Below, one piece after another: positions 16,696 through 24,868 of a stretch of 64,000 nt of DNA. Positions within the stretch are counted from its first letter, which is position 1, and each line of letters opens with the position of its first letter. Where the stretch lies: assembly GCF_001522585.2 (NCBI RefSeq), contig NZ_CP013372.1, forward strand, positions 744,001-808,000, in the 5' to 3' direction. This DNA comes from Burkholderia sp. NRF60-BP8 (GTDB lineage Bacteria > Pseudomonadota > Gammaproteobacteria > Burkholderiales > Burkholderiaceae). The notes beneath the pieces were generated by a model. The model did no database searches. It was not told the DNA's origin and saw only the letters and a list, made by a program, of their open reading frames with translations. The translations under genes and the position numbers were made by a program.

Positions 16696-17280
16696 TCAGA
16701 TGTGGAGCTTGGTGACCTTCGTGCCGTTCACCGACAGGTCGCCCATCAGGCCCGCGTTGGTCAGGACCAGCACTTCCACCGGTGCGGTGGCCGTGTTGGT
16801 GTCGACCGCGCCGTTCGCGCCGACCTTCACGACCGCGACCGACGCGTCGGCGCCGGCCGACCAGCCTTCCGACTTGCGGAACGAGTCGAGCGCATCCTGC
16901 GTCATGAACAGGAACACGACCGCCTTCGACTGCGCGCCGGCCTGCAGCCCGACCGACAGCGACGACGTGTTGTAGTAGCCGACGGTACTGCCGCCGACGC
17001 GTAGCGCGCCGTTGCCGGACTGGGCGCCGACGATGAAGCCGGCTTGCAGCACGTTCGGGAACACGAGGACGCCGCGTGCCTTCGAGACCAGATCGCGCGA
17101 GCCGGGCACCGTCGAATACAGGCGCGACAGCGTGGCATTCACGCTGGCGTCGATCGACTGGCGTTTCGACGCGCTGGCCGCCGCGCTATCGGGTTTGTCG
17201 GACGTGGTCGTGCAGCCGGCGAGGGCGAGGCTGCCGAGCATCACGGCAGCGGCGGCTTTCATGGCGAGGGATTTCTGCAT
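16696..17280 (-). CDS. YSC84-related lipoprotein
   Basis: A 194-residue protein with a lipoprotein signal (LGSLALAGC, Cys at about 23) and a YSC84/SYLF-like lipid-binding domain: ARGVLVFPNVLQAGFIVG and a GxQ-rich segment SVGLQAGAQSKAVVFLFMTQ are diagnostic. It should be anchored in the outer or inner membrane on the periplasmic side. In related bacteria these proteins are induced by envelope or osmotic stress, but the molecular role is not settled. The ribosome-binding site is AAGGAGA. It follows the DUF883 gene by 65 bp on the same strand. Confidence 0.88.
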   Translation of the reverse strand: MQKSLAMKAAAAVMLGSLALAGCTTTSDKPDSAAASASKRQSIDASVNATLSRLYSTVPGSRDLVSKARGVLVFPNVLQAGFIVGAQSGNGALRVGGSTVGYYNTSSLSVGLQAGAQSKAVVFLFMTQDALDSFRKSEGWSAGADASVAVVKVGANGAVDTNTATAPVEVLVLTNAGLMGDLSVNGTKVTKLHI

Positions 17281-17345
17281 GGCGGTTTCTCCTTCGTTGT
17301 CTGATTGAGAGCGGACGGTGCGGGCGACGGTGCGGGCAGCCCCGT

Positions 17346-17732
17346 TCAACGGCGGGAAAGGAGCAGCCCCGCGACGAACGCGAGGCCCGCGACGACGCCG
17401 GCGGTCTGCCACGGATTCTCGTGCACGACCTGCGACATGCGTTCGGCCGAATCGCGCAGCCGGGCGGCCGCGCTGCCCGACGCGTAGTCGAGCGCGCCGC
17501 GCGCTTCGTCGATCCGGGACTGGATGCGTTTGCGCAAGGCGGCGATATCGCCATCGCCGTCGTTTTTCAACAAATCTTCCAGTTCGTCGACCAGCCCGCG
17601 CAGATCGTCGCTCACGTCGGCTTGCAGGTCGCGGGCGGCGGAGCGGGTCGTACGGCCAACGCGTCGGCCGGTGCGGCGGATATCGGACAGGCCGCGGTCC
17701 AGCTTGTGTTCGATCGAGTCGGTAAGCGCCAT
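17346..17732 (-). CDS. DUF883 (ElaB/YqjD-type) membrane-anchored protein
   Basis: A 128-residue protein with a long charged, alpha-helical N-terminal region (probable coiled coil, about 30-95) and one C-terminal membrane anchor (AGVVAGLAFVAGLLLSRR). The segment ENPWQTAGVVAGLAF is the signature of the ElaB/YgaM/YqjD family, which in E. coli binds ribosomes at the inner membrane in stationary phase. GGAGGATAAACACC precedes the ATG. It is likely co-transcribed with the YSC84-type lipoprotein gene; both are stress-type envelope proteins. Confidence 0.88.
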   Translation of the reverse strand: MALTDSIEHKLDRGLSDIRRTGRRVGRTTRSAARDLQADVSDDLRGLVDELEDLLKNDGDGDIAALRKRIQSRIDEARGALDYASGSAAARLRDSAERMSQVVHENPWQTAGVVAGLAFVAGLLLSRR

Positions 17733-18016
17733 GGTGTTTATCCTCCTTCGATTCCAGGCTAATTTGAAGATAAGACGAATCGCAGCAACTAGTGTGATTC
17801 ACTTGATCCGTCTGAGTTTCGAGACAAATTTTCAATTCGTCGGCGGGATTGCCCGAGCGCCCCGTCACGCGGGGCGGAGCGGCGGTTGAAAAAATTTCGC
17901 GTCTCGGCCGACGCAGCGTGTCGAACAGCGGATCGCAGTGAAAGCCCGGTAAATATGGCGTTGCCGGGCCATCAGGTAAATAGTGCCGTTGCAGGTCGCG
18001 TACTGATGCAATTGCA

Positions 18017-19888
18017 CTAATCGACGCCAGATCGAGGCGCACGATTCGTGCCCGGTGCCGATCGCCCACCGCTGCCGTCCAGCGCGACGTCGATGACGAC
18101 GGGATCGTGGTCGGACGAGCGGTAGGCGTCGGGCGCGTAATAAGCAGACCGTCGCGCGGACGTTTTGTAATCGGGCACGGGTTGCAGGACGAGCGGTTCG
18201 TCCGCGTTGATGTGCCAGAACTGCACGGCCTTCACGCGCGCGGCGAGCGGCGGCGTGGCAAGTGCGTGGTCGAGATTGCCGGCTTCGCCGCGAAATACGT
18301 AGCTGTACGCAGCATCGCCGACGAAGCGGGCAACCAGGTTCGCATAGCCGCGCGCTTCGAGCGTGCGAATCGGGTCTTCCTTCGCATAACTGTTCAGATC
18401 GCCGATCAGCAGCACGCCGTCGGCCGCGACGCCCGTCGGCGAGGTGGCGAGCCAGTCGGCGACGCGCGCGGCCGCCTGGGTACGCGCCGCGTTCCAGCAG
18501 CCCTGGCCGTCGGACTGGTCGAGATTGGCGTCGCTCGCATGCGGGCAGTTCTTCGACTTCAGGTGATTGACCGCGACCGTGAACGCGCGCGTGCCGCCGA
18601 TGCGCCGGAACGTCTGAGCGAGCGGCGGGCGGTGCCGGCCGCCGAGTGCGACGGTGGCGGCGCGCCCGACCGGCTCGACCGTGCGGCTGTCGTACAGCAG
18701 CGCGACCGCGATCGCGTCGCGGCCCAGCCGCGCGGTGCCGGGATCGACCGCGCGCCAGCCGTCGCCGAGTTGCGCGGCGAGACGCGTCACGGCGCTCGCG
18801 TCGCCGTAGCCGTTGTTCGCGATTTCCATCAGCCCGATCACGTCGGCGCGCAGCGCGCGCAACGCCGCGACGATCTTCGCTTCCTGCCGCGCGAACGCGG
18901 CAGGCGTTTTCGCGCCGCGGCCGCCCGGCGCGTCGAATCCGCCGCCGCGGCCGTCGCCGTTGAAATAGTTGAAGACGTTGAACGATACGACGCGCACGTC
19001 GGCGTCGGGATGCCGGGCCGGTGCCGCGGTACGCGGGTTCGCGGCGGCCTCGAACACCGGCGCCGTGCCGGCCACCGGTTGCAGCCGCCATGCGCCGTAG
19101 CGCCACTCGAGCACGCCCTCTATGCCGCGTACCGTGTAGCCCGCGCGCAGCGTGTTGGCGGCGCTCAGCGCGGGCGGCGGATAGCGGACGGTCGCCGGGT
19201 CGCGGCGGCTCGAACCGTCGTCGAGCACGATGCGGTTCAGTGCGTTGGCTGCGGCCTGGGCAGCAGCATCGGCCGGCAATGCGACCTGGGTCGGTATGCG
19301 CAGCCGGCCGCTGCTCAGCACGATGCTGCCGTAGCGGCCGAGTTCGTAGGTATCGCTGACCGTCAGCGTTTGCGGCAGGCGTACGCGCATGGCTTCGTGC
19401 GCGGCCAGGACGGCGGGCGACGCGACCGGCAGCGCGAGCGTGGCCGGCGTGACCGTCTGCCCGCGTGCGCAGACGGTCACGCGGCCCGACAGGGTGAACT
19501 GCGTCCGGCCGTATTGCTCGTCGACCTTGCCGGTCAGATGCACGAGATTGCCGGGCTCGGCGCGCGCGTTCGGCGCGTGGACGAACAGGCCCTCGGGGAC
19601 GCCCGGCCGGCGTTGCCGTTGCGCGTCGGCCTGCTGGACGAAGAAGCCGCCCAGGCCGCCGGCGCCGCCGAACGCCGCGGTGACGACCGCTTCGATCGAC
19701 GTCGTTTGCCCGGCGAGCGGCGACGGCCGGCCGGCGCGGCGGATCTCGGCAATCGCCGTGGTCGCGCCGCCGCAGCCGCTGCTGACCGGCAGCGCGGCGA
19801 CGGCCGGCCAGGCGAAGAGCGGTGCGCAGAGCATGGCGGACAACGCCGCGAACGGCGCAACGGCGAACAGGGGGAGCGGGCGTGACAT
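18017..19888 (-). CDS. Secreted endonuclease/exonuclease/phosphatase-fold nuclease (ExeM/NucH-like)
   Basis: A 623-residue extracellular DNase-like protein. It has a Sec signal peptide (hydrophobic core PLFAVAPFAALSAMLCAPLFAW), a middle part with OB-like DNA-binding sequence (residues about 70-290), and a C-terminal EEP domain from about 297. Catalytic elements are all present: VVSFNVFNYFNGDG, Glu in VIGLMEIANNG, HLKSKNC, DLNSYAKEDPI and SDHDPVVID. Characterised relatives degrade extracellular DNA in biofilms or supply phosphate. The start at MSRPLPLF precedes the signal peptide. It is divergent from the DGPF/ECF sigma module. No type I secretion tail is visible. Confidence 0.9.
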   Translation of the reverse strand: MSRPLPLFAVAPFAALSAMLCAPLFAWPAVAALPVSSGCGGATTAIAEIRRAGRPSPLAGQTTSIEAVVTAAFGGAGGLGGFFVQQADAQRQRRPGVPEGLFVHAPNARAEPGNLVHLTGKVDEQYGRTQFTLSGRVTVCARGQTVTPATLALPVASPAVLAAHEAMRVRLPQTLTVSDTYELGRYGSIVLSSGRLRIPTQVALPADAAAQAAANALNRIVLDDGSSRRDPATVRYPPPALSAANTLRAGYTVRGIEGVLEWRYGAWRLQPVAGTAPVFEAAANPRTAAPARHPDADVRVVSFNVFNYFNGDGRGGGFDAPGGRGAKTPAAFARQEAKIVAALRALRADVIGLMEIANNGYGDASAVTRLAAQLGDGWRAVDPGTARLGRDAIAVALLYDSRTVEPVGRAATVALGGRHRPPLAQTFRRIGGTRAFTVAVNHLKSKNCPHASDANLDQSDGQGCWNAARTQAAARVADWLATSPTGVAADGVLLIGDLNSYAKEDPIRTLEARGYANLVARFVGDAAYSYVFRGEAGNLDHALATPPLAARVKAVQFWHINADEPLVLQPVPDYKTSARRSAYYAPDAYRSSDHDPVVIDVALDGSGGRSAPGTNRAPRSGVD

Positions 19889-19944
19889 GAGACGGTCCAC
19901 AGGATGAAAATCCGACGGTTCGGGACCGCATCTTGAAGGCAAAC

Positions 19945-19971
19945 TGTCAGGCTGCGACCGAAATGGCCGTC
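19945..19971 (+). promoter_or_regulatory. Candidate ECF42-type promoter, DGPF gene 1
   Basis: TGTCAG, 17 bp, then CGTC. This copies the spacing and -10 box of the stronger site at 20489-20515 and of the ECF42 motif (TGTCGA with CG[A/T]C) as I recall it from published work. The -35 box differs at two positions. It is 124 bp upstream of the first DGPF gene. Confidence 0.4.
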
Positions 19972-20094
19972 CGGCCAGTGCCGGTTGGCCAACGATGCGG
20001 CAAGCCGCCCCGCGGCTGTTACGCTTTCGCATCGGCCGTCGCATGCCGCTCGCCCGGCGCATGCCGCGGCGCCCCGTCCCCACAGGAGAAATCC

Positions 20095-20448
20095 ATGTCT
20101 TACATGCTGTTGATTGTCGAACCGACCGAGCAGCGCGCCGAGCGCACGCTCGACGAAGGTCAGGCGCTTTATGCGCGCATGGTCGATTTCGCCGAGTCGC
20201 TGAAGGCGCGCGGCGTGCTGCGCGGCGTCGAGTCGCTGGAGCGGTCCGAGCGCGGCACGCGCGTGCAGGTGCGCGACGGCGAGACGCGCCTGCTCGACGG
20301 CCCGTTCGCGGAGGCGAAGGAGATGATCGGAGGCTTCTTCCTCGTCGACGTCGACACGCGCGAGGAAGCGATCGAGATCGCGCGCCAGTGTCCGGCTGCG
20401 CAATGGTGCACGGTCGAGGTGCGCGCGGTCGGCCCATGTTTCCTGTGA
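20095..20448 (+). CDS. YCII-related (DGPF-domain) protein 1
   Basis: A 117-residue ferredoxin-like-fold protein of the YCII/DGPF family. The signature LLDGPFAEAKEMIGGFFLVD is complete, and the protein is single-domain. In many bacteria these genes flank an ECF sigma factor of group 42 and are its targets. Here the sigma gene is three genes downstream on the same strand. A good ribosome-binding site (CAGGAGAA) precedes the ATG. The biochemical role is unknown; YCII-type enzymes have been suggested to bind small electrophiles. Confidence 0.88.
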   Translation: MSYMLLIVEPTEQRAERTLDEGQALYARMVDFAESLKARGVLRGVESLERSERGTRVQVRDGETRLLDGPFAEAKEMIGGFFLVDVDTREEAIEIARQCPAAQWCTVEVRAVGPCFL

Positions 20449-20488
20449 GCGTCGCGACTCGGTATTTACCCTGATTTGTCGTGGCGCG

Positions 20489-20515
20489 TGTCGATCCGGC
20501 CGTCTTCCGCCCGTC
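20489..20515 (+). promoter_or_regulatory. Candidate ECF42-type promoter, DGPF gene 2
   Basis: TGTCGA, exactly 17 bp, then CGTC, 58 bp before the second DGPF start codon. Both boxes match the ECF42 consensus as I recall it from published work. The encoded sigma factor is 0.9 kb downstream, so this is probably an autoregulatory promoter. Prediction only. Confidence 0.6.
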
Positions 20516-20572
20516 GTCCGGGTAAGGCGCCGCGGAACGGGCGCCGCTTTCCACCGACGAGAGGAGTGAACG

Positions 20573-20992
20573 ATGCGATTCATGATCATGATCCGGGCGA
20601 ACGCCGTCAGCGAATCCGACGCGTTGCCGGACAACCGGCTGGTCGAGGCCATGACGGTCTATCACGAGGAACTGGCGAAGGCCGGCGTGCTGCTCGACGC
20701 CAACGGCCTGAGATCGAGCGCCCATGGTTGGCGCGTGCGCTACACGGGCGGCAAGGGCACGGTGATCGACGGCCCGTTCGCCGAAACGAAGGAACTGATC
20801 GCCGGCTATACGCTGATCCAGGTGCGTTCGCGCGACGAAGCGCTCGAATGGACGCGCCGGTTTCCCGCGCCGTTCGGCGCCGAGCTCGATTGCGAGATCG
20901 AGGTGCGGCCGCTGTTCGAGCTCGACGACCTGACGCCGAGCGACGCGGTCGAGCGGTTCCGCGATCTCCACGTCGGCCGTAGCCACGCCTGA
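20573..20992 (+). CDS. YCII-related (DGPF-domain) protein 2
   Basis: A 139-residue paralogue of the first DGPF protein, with VIDGPFAETKELIAGYTLI and the N-terminal MRFMIMIRAN strand. A C-terminal extension of about 25 residues (LFELDDLTPSDAVERFRDL) is absent from the first copy. The gene starts after GAGAGGAG and is 26 bp from the VOC gene, so it forms an operon with it and with the sigma factor. It is a likely target of the sigma factor through the promoter at 20489. Function is unknown. Confidence 0.88.
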   Translation: MRFMIMIRANAVSESDALPDNRLVEAMTVYHEELAKAGVLLDANGLRSSAHGWRVRYTGGKGTVIDGPFAETKELIAGYTLIQVRSRDEALEWTRRFPAPFGAELDCEIEVRPLFELDDLTPSDAVERFRDLHVGRSHA

Positions 20993-21017
20993 ACCAACCT
21001 CACAGGGAGCACCCGTC

Positions 21018-21434
21018 ATGCACAAGATGGTTTTCATCAATCTGCCGGTAGCCGACCTGCCGCGCGCGAAGACGTTCTACCAGGCGCTCGGCTTCGAGGT
21101 CGTGCCGGCCTATACCAACGATCAGGCCGCCTGCATCCGGATCAGCGACGCGATCTTCGCGATGCTGCTCGTGCGGCCGTTTTTCCAGACCTTCACCGAC
21201 AAGACCATCATCGATCCGGCGACGCACATCCAGGTGTTGTCGTGCCTGTCGTGCGACAGCCGCGCCGAAGTCGACGCGATCGTCGCGAAGGCGCTGGCGG
21301 CGGGCGGGGCCGCGCCGCCAGCGCCGCGCGAGTACCCGAACATGTACGGCCACGGGTTCACCGATCCGGACGGCCACACGTGGGAACTGATGGCCATGCC
21401 GCTGGACGCGTCCGCCCAGGGGCAGGCGTCGTGA
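21018..21434 (+). CDS. VOC-family (glyoxalase/bleomycin-resistance-like) protein
   Basis: A 138-residue VOC-fold protein with two beta-alpha-beta-beta-beta units: INLPVADLPRAKTFYQALGF in the first and GHGFTDPDGHTWELMAM in the second. Of the usual metal ligands, a Glu near the C-terminus (in WELMAM) is visible, but the first His is replaced, so metal binding is doubtful. Genes of this type often accompany DGPF/ECF42 clusters. Its stop overlaps the start of the sigma factor gene (GTGA), so the two are translationally coupled. The ribosome-binding site is CAGGGAG. Substrate unknown. Confidence 0.88.
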   Translation: MHKMVFINLPVADLPRAKTFYQALGFEVVPAYTNDQAACIRISDAIFAMLLVRPFFQTFTDKTIIDPATHIQVLSCLSCDSRAEVDAIVAKALAAGGAAPPAPREYPNMYGHGFTDPDGHTWELMAMPLDASAQGQAS

Positions 21435-22699
21435 CGCGTGAGGCGACTCATCGTGCGATCGAAGCGGTCTGGCGAATCGAGGCGCCGAAGATCATCGCGC
21501 GCGCCGCGCGCGTGGTGCGCGACGTCGGCGTGGCCGAGGAGCTGGCGCAGGACACGCTCGTCGCGGCGCTCGAGCACTGGCCCGTCGACGGCGTGCCCGA
21601 CAACCCGGCCGCCTGGCTGATGACGGCCGTGAAGCGCCGCGCGCTCGACCGGGTCCGGCAGGAGTCGCTTCATGCGGCGAAGCGCGATCAGCTCGGTCAC
21701 GAGATGGACGCGCTCGAAGCGCATGTCGTCCCCGATATCGCGGACGCACTCGCCGACGCGCGCGACGACGACATCGGCGACGACCTGCTGCGGCTGATCT
21801 TCACGTCGTGCCACCCGGTGCTGTCGACCGACGCGCGCGTCGCGCTGACGCTGCGGCTGCTCGGCGGGCTGACGACGGGCGAGATCGCGCGCGCGTTCCT
21901 GACGCCCGAGCCGACGATCGCGCAGCGGATCGTGCGCGCGAAGCGCACGCTCGCGGCGGCGCACGTGCCGTTCGAGGTGCCGGCCGCCGATGCGCGGCCC
22001 GCGCGGCTCGCGTCGGTGCTCGAAGTGATCTATCTCGTGTTCAACGAAGGCCACGCGGCGACGGCGGGCGACGACTGGATGCGTCCGGCGCTATGCGACG
22101 AGGCGTTGCGGCTCGGTCGCGTGCTGGCCGGGCTCGCGCCGGACGAAAGCGAAGTATTCGGGCTCGTCGCGCTGATGGAGCTGCAGGCGTCGCGCATGCA
22201 TGCGCGCATCGACGCGCAGGGTCGGCCCGTGCTGCTGCTCGACCAGGACCGCAGCCGCTGGGATCCGTTGCTGATCCGGCGCGGCCTCGCCGCGCTGGAG
22301 CGGGCGACGAAGCTCGGCGGCGTGCGCGGGCCGTATGCGCTGCAGGCGGCGCTTGCAGCGTGCCACGCGCGCGCACGGCAGGCTTCGGACACGGACTGGG
22401 CACAGATCGTCGCGCTGTACGACGCGCTCGCCGAAGTCGCGCCGTCGCCGGTCGTCGAGCTGAATCGCGCGGTCGCGGTAGGGATGGCGTTCGGGCCGGC
22501 CGCGGCGCTCGAACTCGTCGACGTGCTGCGCGACGATCCGGCGCTGGCGCGCTATCACTGGCTGCCGAGCGTGCGCGGCGATCTGCTCGCGAAGCTCGGC
22601 CGCGCCGACGAGGCCAAGCGGGAGTTCCGCCGTGCGGCGGAACTGACGCGCAACGAGCGTGAGCGCGAATTGCTGCTCAAGCGCGCGATGGATGCGTGA
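21431..22699 (+). CDS. ECF sigma factor, group ECF42 (long C-terminal extension)
   Basis: A 422-residue RNA polymerase sigma factor. Sigma region 2 lies near residues 10-75 (ELAQDTLVAALEHWP, then NPAAWLMTAVKRRALDRVR) and region 4 near 120-180 (LTLRLLGGLTTGEIARAFL, then AQRIVRAKRTL). A C-terminal extension of over 200 residues is helical and TPR-like (VIYLVFNEGHAA, ALYDALAEVAPSPVVELNRAVAVGMA), as in ECF42 sigma factors, which have no anti-sigma gene and instead use this extension. No anti-sigma gene is seen here. The GTG start overlaps the VOC stop. Group assignment is from the domain layout plus the two DGPF neighbours. Confidence 0.93.
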   Translation: MTREATHRAIEAVWRIEAPKIIARAARVVRDVGVAEELAQDTLVAALEHWPVDGVPDNPAAWLMTAVKRRALDRVRQESLHAAKRDQLGHEMDALEAHVVPDIADALADARDDDIGDDLLRLIFTSCHPVLSTDARVALTLRLLGGLTTGEIARAFLTPEPTIAQRIVRAKRTLAAAHVPFEVPAADARPARLASVLEVIYLVFNEGHAATAGDDWMRPALCDEALRLGRVLAGLAPDESEVFGLVALMELQASRMHARIDAQGRPVLLLDQDRSRWDPLLIRRGLAALERATKLGGVRGPYALQAALAACHARARQASDTDWAQIVALYDALAEVAPSPVVELNRAVAVGMAFGPAAALELVDVLRDDPALARYHWLPSVRGDLLAKLGRADEAKREFRRAAELTRNERERELLLKRAMDA

Positions 22700-22798
22700 C
22701 GCATCGCGCATGACGCGCGTGGCGCCGCGGCAGCGCCCATCTTCGCGGCCATCCGCCGCGTTCGCCCCCGACACTATCGCCCGCATTGAAAAAGCCTA

Positions 22799-22828
22799 TT
22801 GGGGGATGCGAACGCGAGCGCCTAGATT
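22799..22828 (+). promoter_or_regulatory. Candidate promoter of the rubrerythrin operon
   Basis: TTGGGG, 18 bp, then TAGATT, about 97 bp before the rubrerythrin start, next to an A-rich stretch. Weak -35 match. Listed because it is the only reasonable promoter in the 225-bp gap. Confidence 0.3.
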
Positions 22829-22924
22829 GAAGAGCACGATGCGCGCCCGGCGCACGCATCGTTCCCCACATATCTGATCGGCCCGGCGTCGCACGCGGCC
22901 GCGCCGACTCGAACGGAGGCGCAA

Positions 22925-23347
22925 ATGGCTCAACTCAAGGGCAGCAAAACCGAAGAGAACCTGAAGGCCGCATTCGCGGGCGAATCGCAGGCGAATCGGC
23001 GCTATCTGTATTTCGCTTCGAAAGCCGACGTCGAGGGGCAGAACGACGTCGCCGCGCTGTTCCGCTCGACGGCCGAAGGCGAAACCGGCCATGCGCACGG
23101 CCATCTCGAATACCTGGAAGCTGTCGGCGATCCCGCCACGGGTTTGCCGTTCGGTTCGTCGCGGCTGAATCTCGAATCGGCGATCGCCGGCGAAACGCAC
23201 GAATACACCGACATGTATCCGGGCATGGCGAAGACCGCGCGCGACGAAGGGTTCGACGAAATCGCGAACTGGTTCGAGACGCTCGCGAAGGCCGAACGCA
23301 GCCACGCGAACCGCTACACGAAGGCGCTGGACAGTCTCGTCGACTGA
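22925..23347 (+). CDS. Rubrerythrin (diiron domain only)
   Basis: A 140-residue ferritin-like diiron protein. The diiron ligands can be seen in [11 protein letters not shown], the ExxH motif in [25 protein letters not shown] and the late ExxH-type segment [10 protein letters not shown]. The C-terminal rubredoxin (CxxC) domain of long rubrerythrins is absent. The role is peroxide reduction, with electrons presumably from another protein. It leads a three-gene set with an Fe-S protein and a DUF3501 protein, a conserved combination in proteobacteria that suggests the Fe-S protein is the electron partner. Confidence 0.93.
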   Translation: MAQLKGSKTEENLKAAFAGESQANRRYLYFASKADVEGQNDVAALFRSTAEGETGHAHGHLEYLEAVGDPATGLPFGSSRLNLESAIAGETHEYTDMYPGMAKTARDEGFDEIANWFETLAKAERSHANRYTKALDSLVD

Positions 23348-23468
23348 CGGGACGTCGCAGGTCGCGCTGCAACGCCGCGCGGCCGGCACCGGCCGGCGGT
23401 TCGTTCATCGCCGCCCGCACCGCGCGGGCGGTGCGCTTGCGCACATGCGCGCCACGCGGGAGCGCCCC

Positions 23469-24806
23469 ATGCCCCACAAGGAAGGCAGTCTCGAAGCCCC
23501 GACCCGGCATCCGCTCGACTGGCAGTCCGAAGCGTTCTACGACCAGGCCGCGATCGATGCGGAAATGACGCGCGTATTCGACATCTGCGCCGGATGCCGG
23601 CGCTGCGTGTCGCTGTGCGGCGCGTTTCCGGCGCTGTTCGACCTCGTCGACGACACGCCGACGGGCGACATCGACGAAGTGCCGAAGGCCGCATTCGGCA
23701 AGGTCGTCGACCAGTGCTATCTGTGCGACCTCTGCTACATGACGAAATGCCCGTACGTGCCGCCGCACGCATGGAACGTCGATTTCCCGCACCTGATGCT
23801 GCGCGGCAAGGCTGCGCGTTACAAGCGCGGCGAAGCGCCGCTGCGCGACAAGGTGCTGTCGAATACCGATGCGCTCGGCCATTTCGCGGGCATTCCGGTC
23901 GTCACGCAGACGGTCAACGCGGCGAACCGCACGCCGCCTGCGCGCCACGCGCTCGAAGCGCTGCTGGGCGTCGACCGCGACGCGTGGCTGCCGGAGTTCG
24001 CGCCGCGCAAGTTCCGCCGCGCCGCGAAGCGCTCGGATGGCCCGCCGGTACGCGACGGCGAACGCACGCCCGGCAAGGTCGCGATCTACGCGACGTGCTA
24101 CGTGAATTTCAACGAGCCGGGGATCGGCCACGACCTGCTCGCGATTCTCGCGCACAACGAGATCCCGTACGAGCTCGTCACGCGCGAAGCGTGCTGCGGG
24201 ATGCCGTTGCTCGAGCAGGGCAATCTCGACGGCGTCGCCGCGAAGCAGGCCATCAACATCCCGGTGCTCGAACGCTATGCACGCGAAGGCTACGCGCTGA
24301 TCGGCGCGATCCCGAGCTGCGTGCTGATGTACAAGAGCGAACTGCCGCTGATGTTCCCCGGCGACGCGGCCGTGCGTGCGGTGGCCGACGCGTTCTGGGA
24401 TCCGTTCGAGTACGTGATCGCGCGGCATCGCGACGGACTGCTGAAGACCGATTTCAAGACCGGTCTCGGCACCGTGTCGTATCACGTGCCGTGCCATGCG
24501 CGCGTGCAGAACATCGGCCGCAAGACGGCCGATGCGCTGTCGCTCGTGCCCGATACGCGCGTGAACGTCGTCGAGCGCTGCTCCGGCCACGCGGGCACGT
24601 TCGGCGTGAAGAAGGGGTTTCATGCCGATGCGATGCGGATCGGCGCGCCCGTGTTCAAGGCGATGGCCGAGCCGCAGCCGGACGTCGTGTCGTCCGACTG
24701 CGCGCTCGCCGGCCATCACATCGTGCAGGGCATCGGCGAGAAGGGGTTGCCGCAAGCGCCGCTCGCGCATCCGCTGACGCTGCTGCGCCGCGCGTACGGC
24801 ATCTGA
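23469..24806 (+). CDS. Heterodisulfide-reductase-like Fe-S protein (GlpC/CCG type)
   Basis: A 445-residue electron-transfer protein. Two ferredoxin-type 4Fe-4S motifs lie near the N-terminus (CAGCRRCVSLC and CYLCDLCYMTKCP). The second half carries two cysteine-rich CCG-like parts: YATCYVNFNEPG with REACCGMPLLEQG, and YHVPCHARVQNIG with VERCSGHAGTFG. This resembles GlpC and the HdrD-type subunits that pass electrons to a partner or disulfide. The start at 23469 is preferred because GGGAG lies at a good distance; an ATG 24 bases upstream is possible. Operon with rubrerythrin and DUF3501. Confidence 0.9.
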   Translation: MPHKEGSLEAPTRHPLDWQSEAFYDQAAIDAEMTRVFDICAGCRRCVSLCGAFPALFDLVDDTPTGDIDEVPKAAFGKVVDQCYLCDLCYMTKCPYVPPHAWNVDFPHLMLRGKAARYKRGEAPLRDKVLSNTDALGHFAGIPVVTQTVNAANRTPPARHALEALLGVDRDAWLPEFAPRKFRRAAKRSDGPPVRDGERTPGKVAIYATCYVNFNEPGIGHDLLAILAHNEIPYELVTREACCGMPLLEQGNLDGVAAKQAINIPVLERYAREGYALIGAIPSCVLMYKSELPLMFPGDAAVRAVADAFWDPFEYVIARHRDGLLKTDFKTGLGTVSYHVPCHARVQNIGRKTADALSLVPDTRVNVVERCSGHAGTFGVKKGFHADAMRIGAPVFKAMAEPQPDVVSSDCALAGHHIVQGIGEKGLPQAPLAHPLTLLRRAYGI

Positions 24807-24868
24807 CGCGTCCGAACCCGCTTCGTTGCGAACACATCGACGACATCCGACGATACCCAAGGACATCC

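Noticed and set aside
18017..21040. A 1007-codon minus-strand frame extending the nuclease upstream across the DGPF genes
   Set aside because: The real signal peptide begins at 19888; upstream codons run antisense to well-supported DGPF and VOC genes and have no conserved domain.
22935..24866. A 643-codon minus-strand frame opposite the rubrerythrin and Fe-S genes
   Set aside because: Shadow of the genuine plus-strand genes, which carry complete metal-binding motifs.
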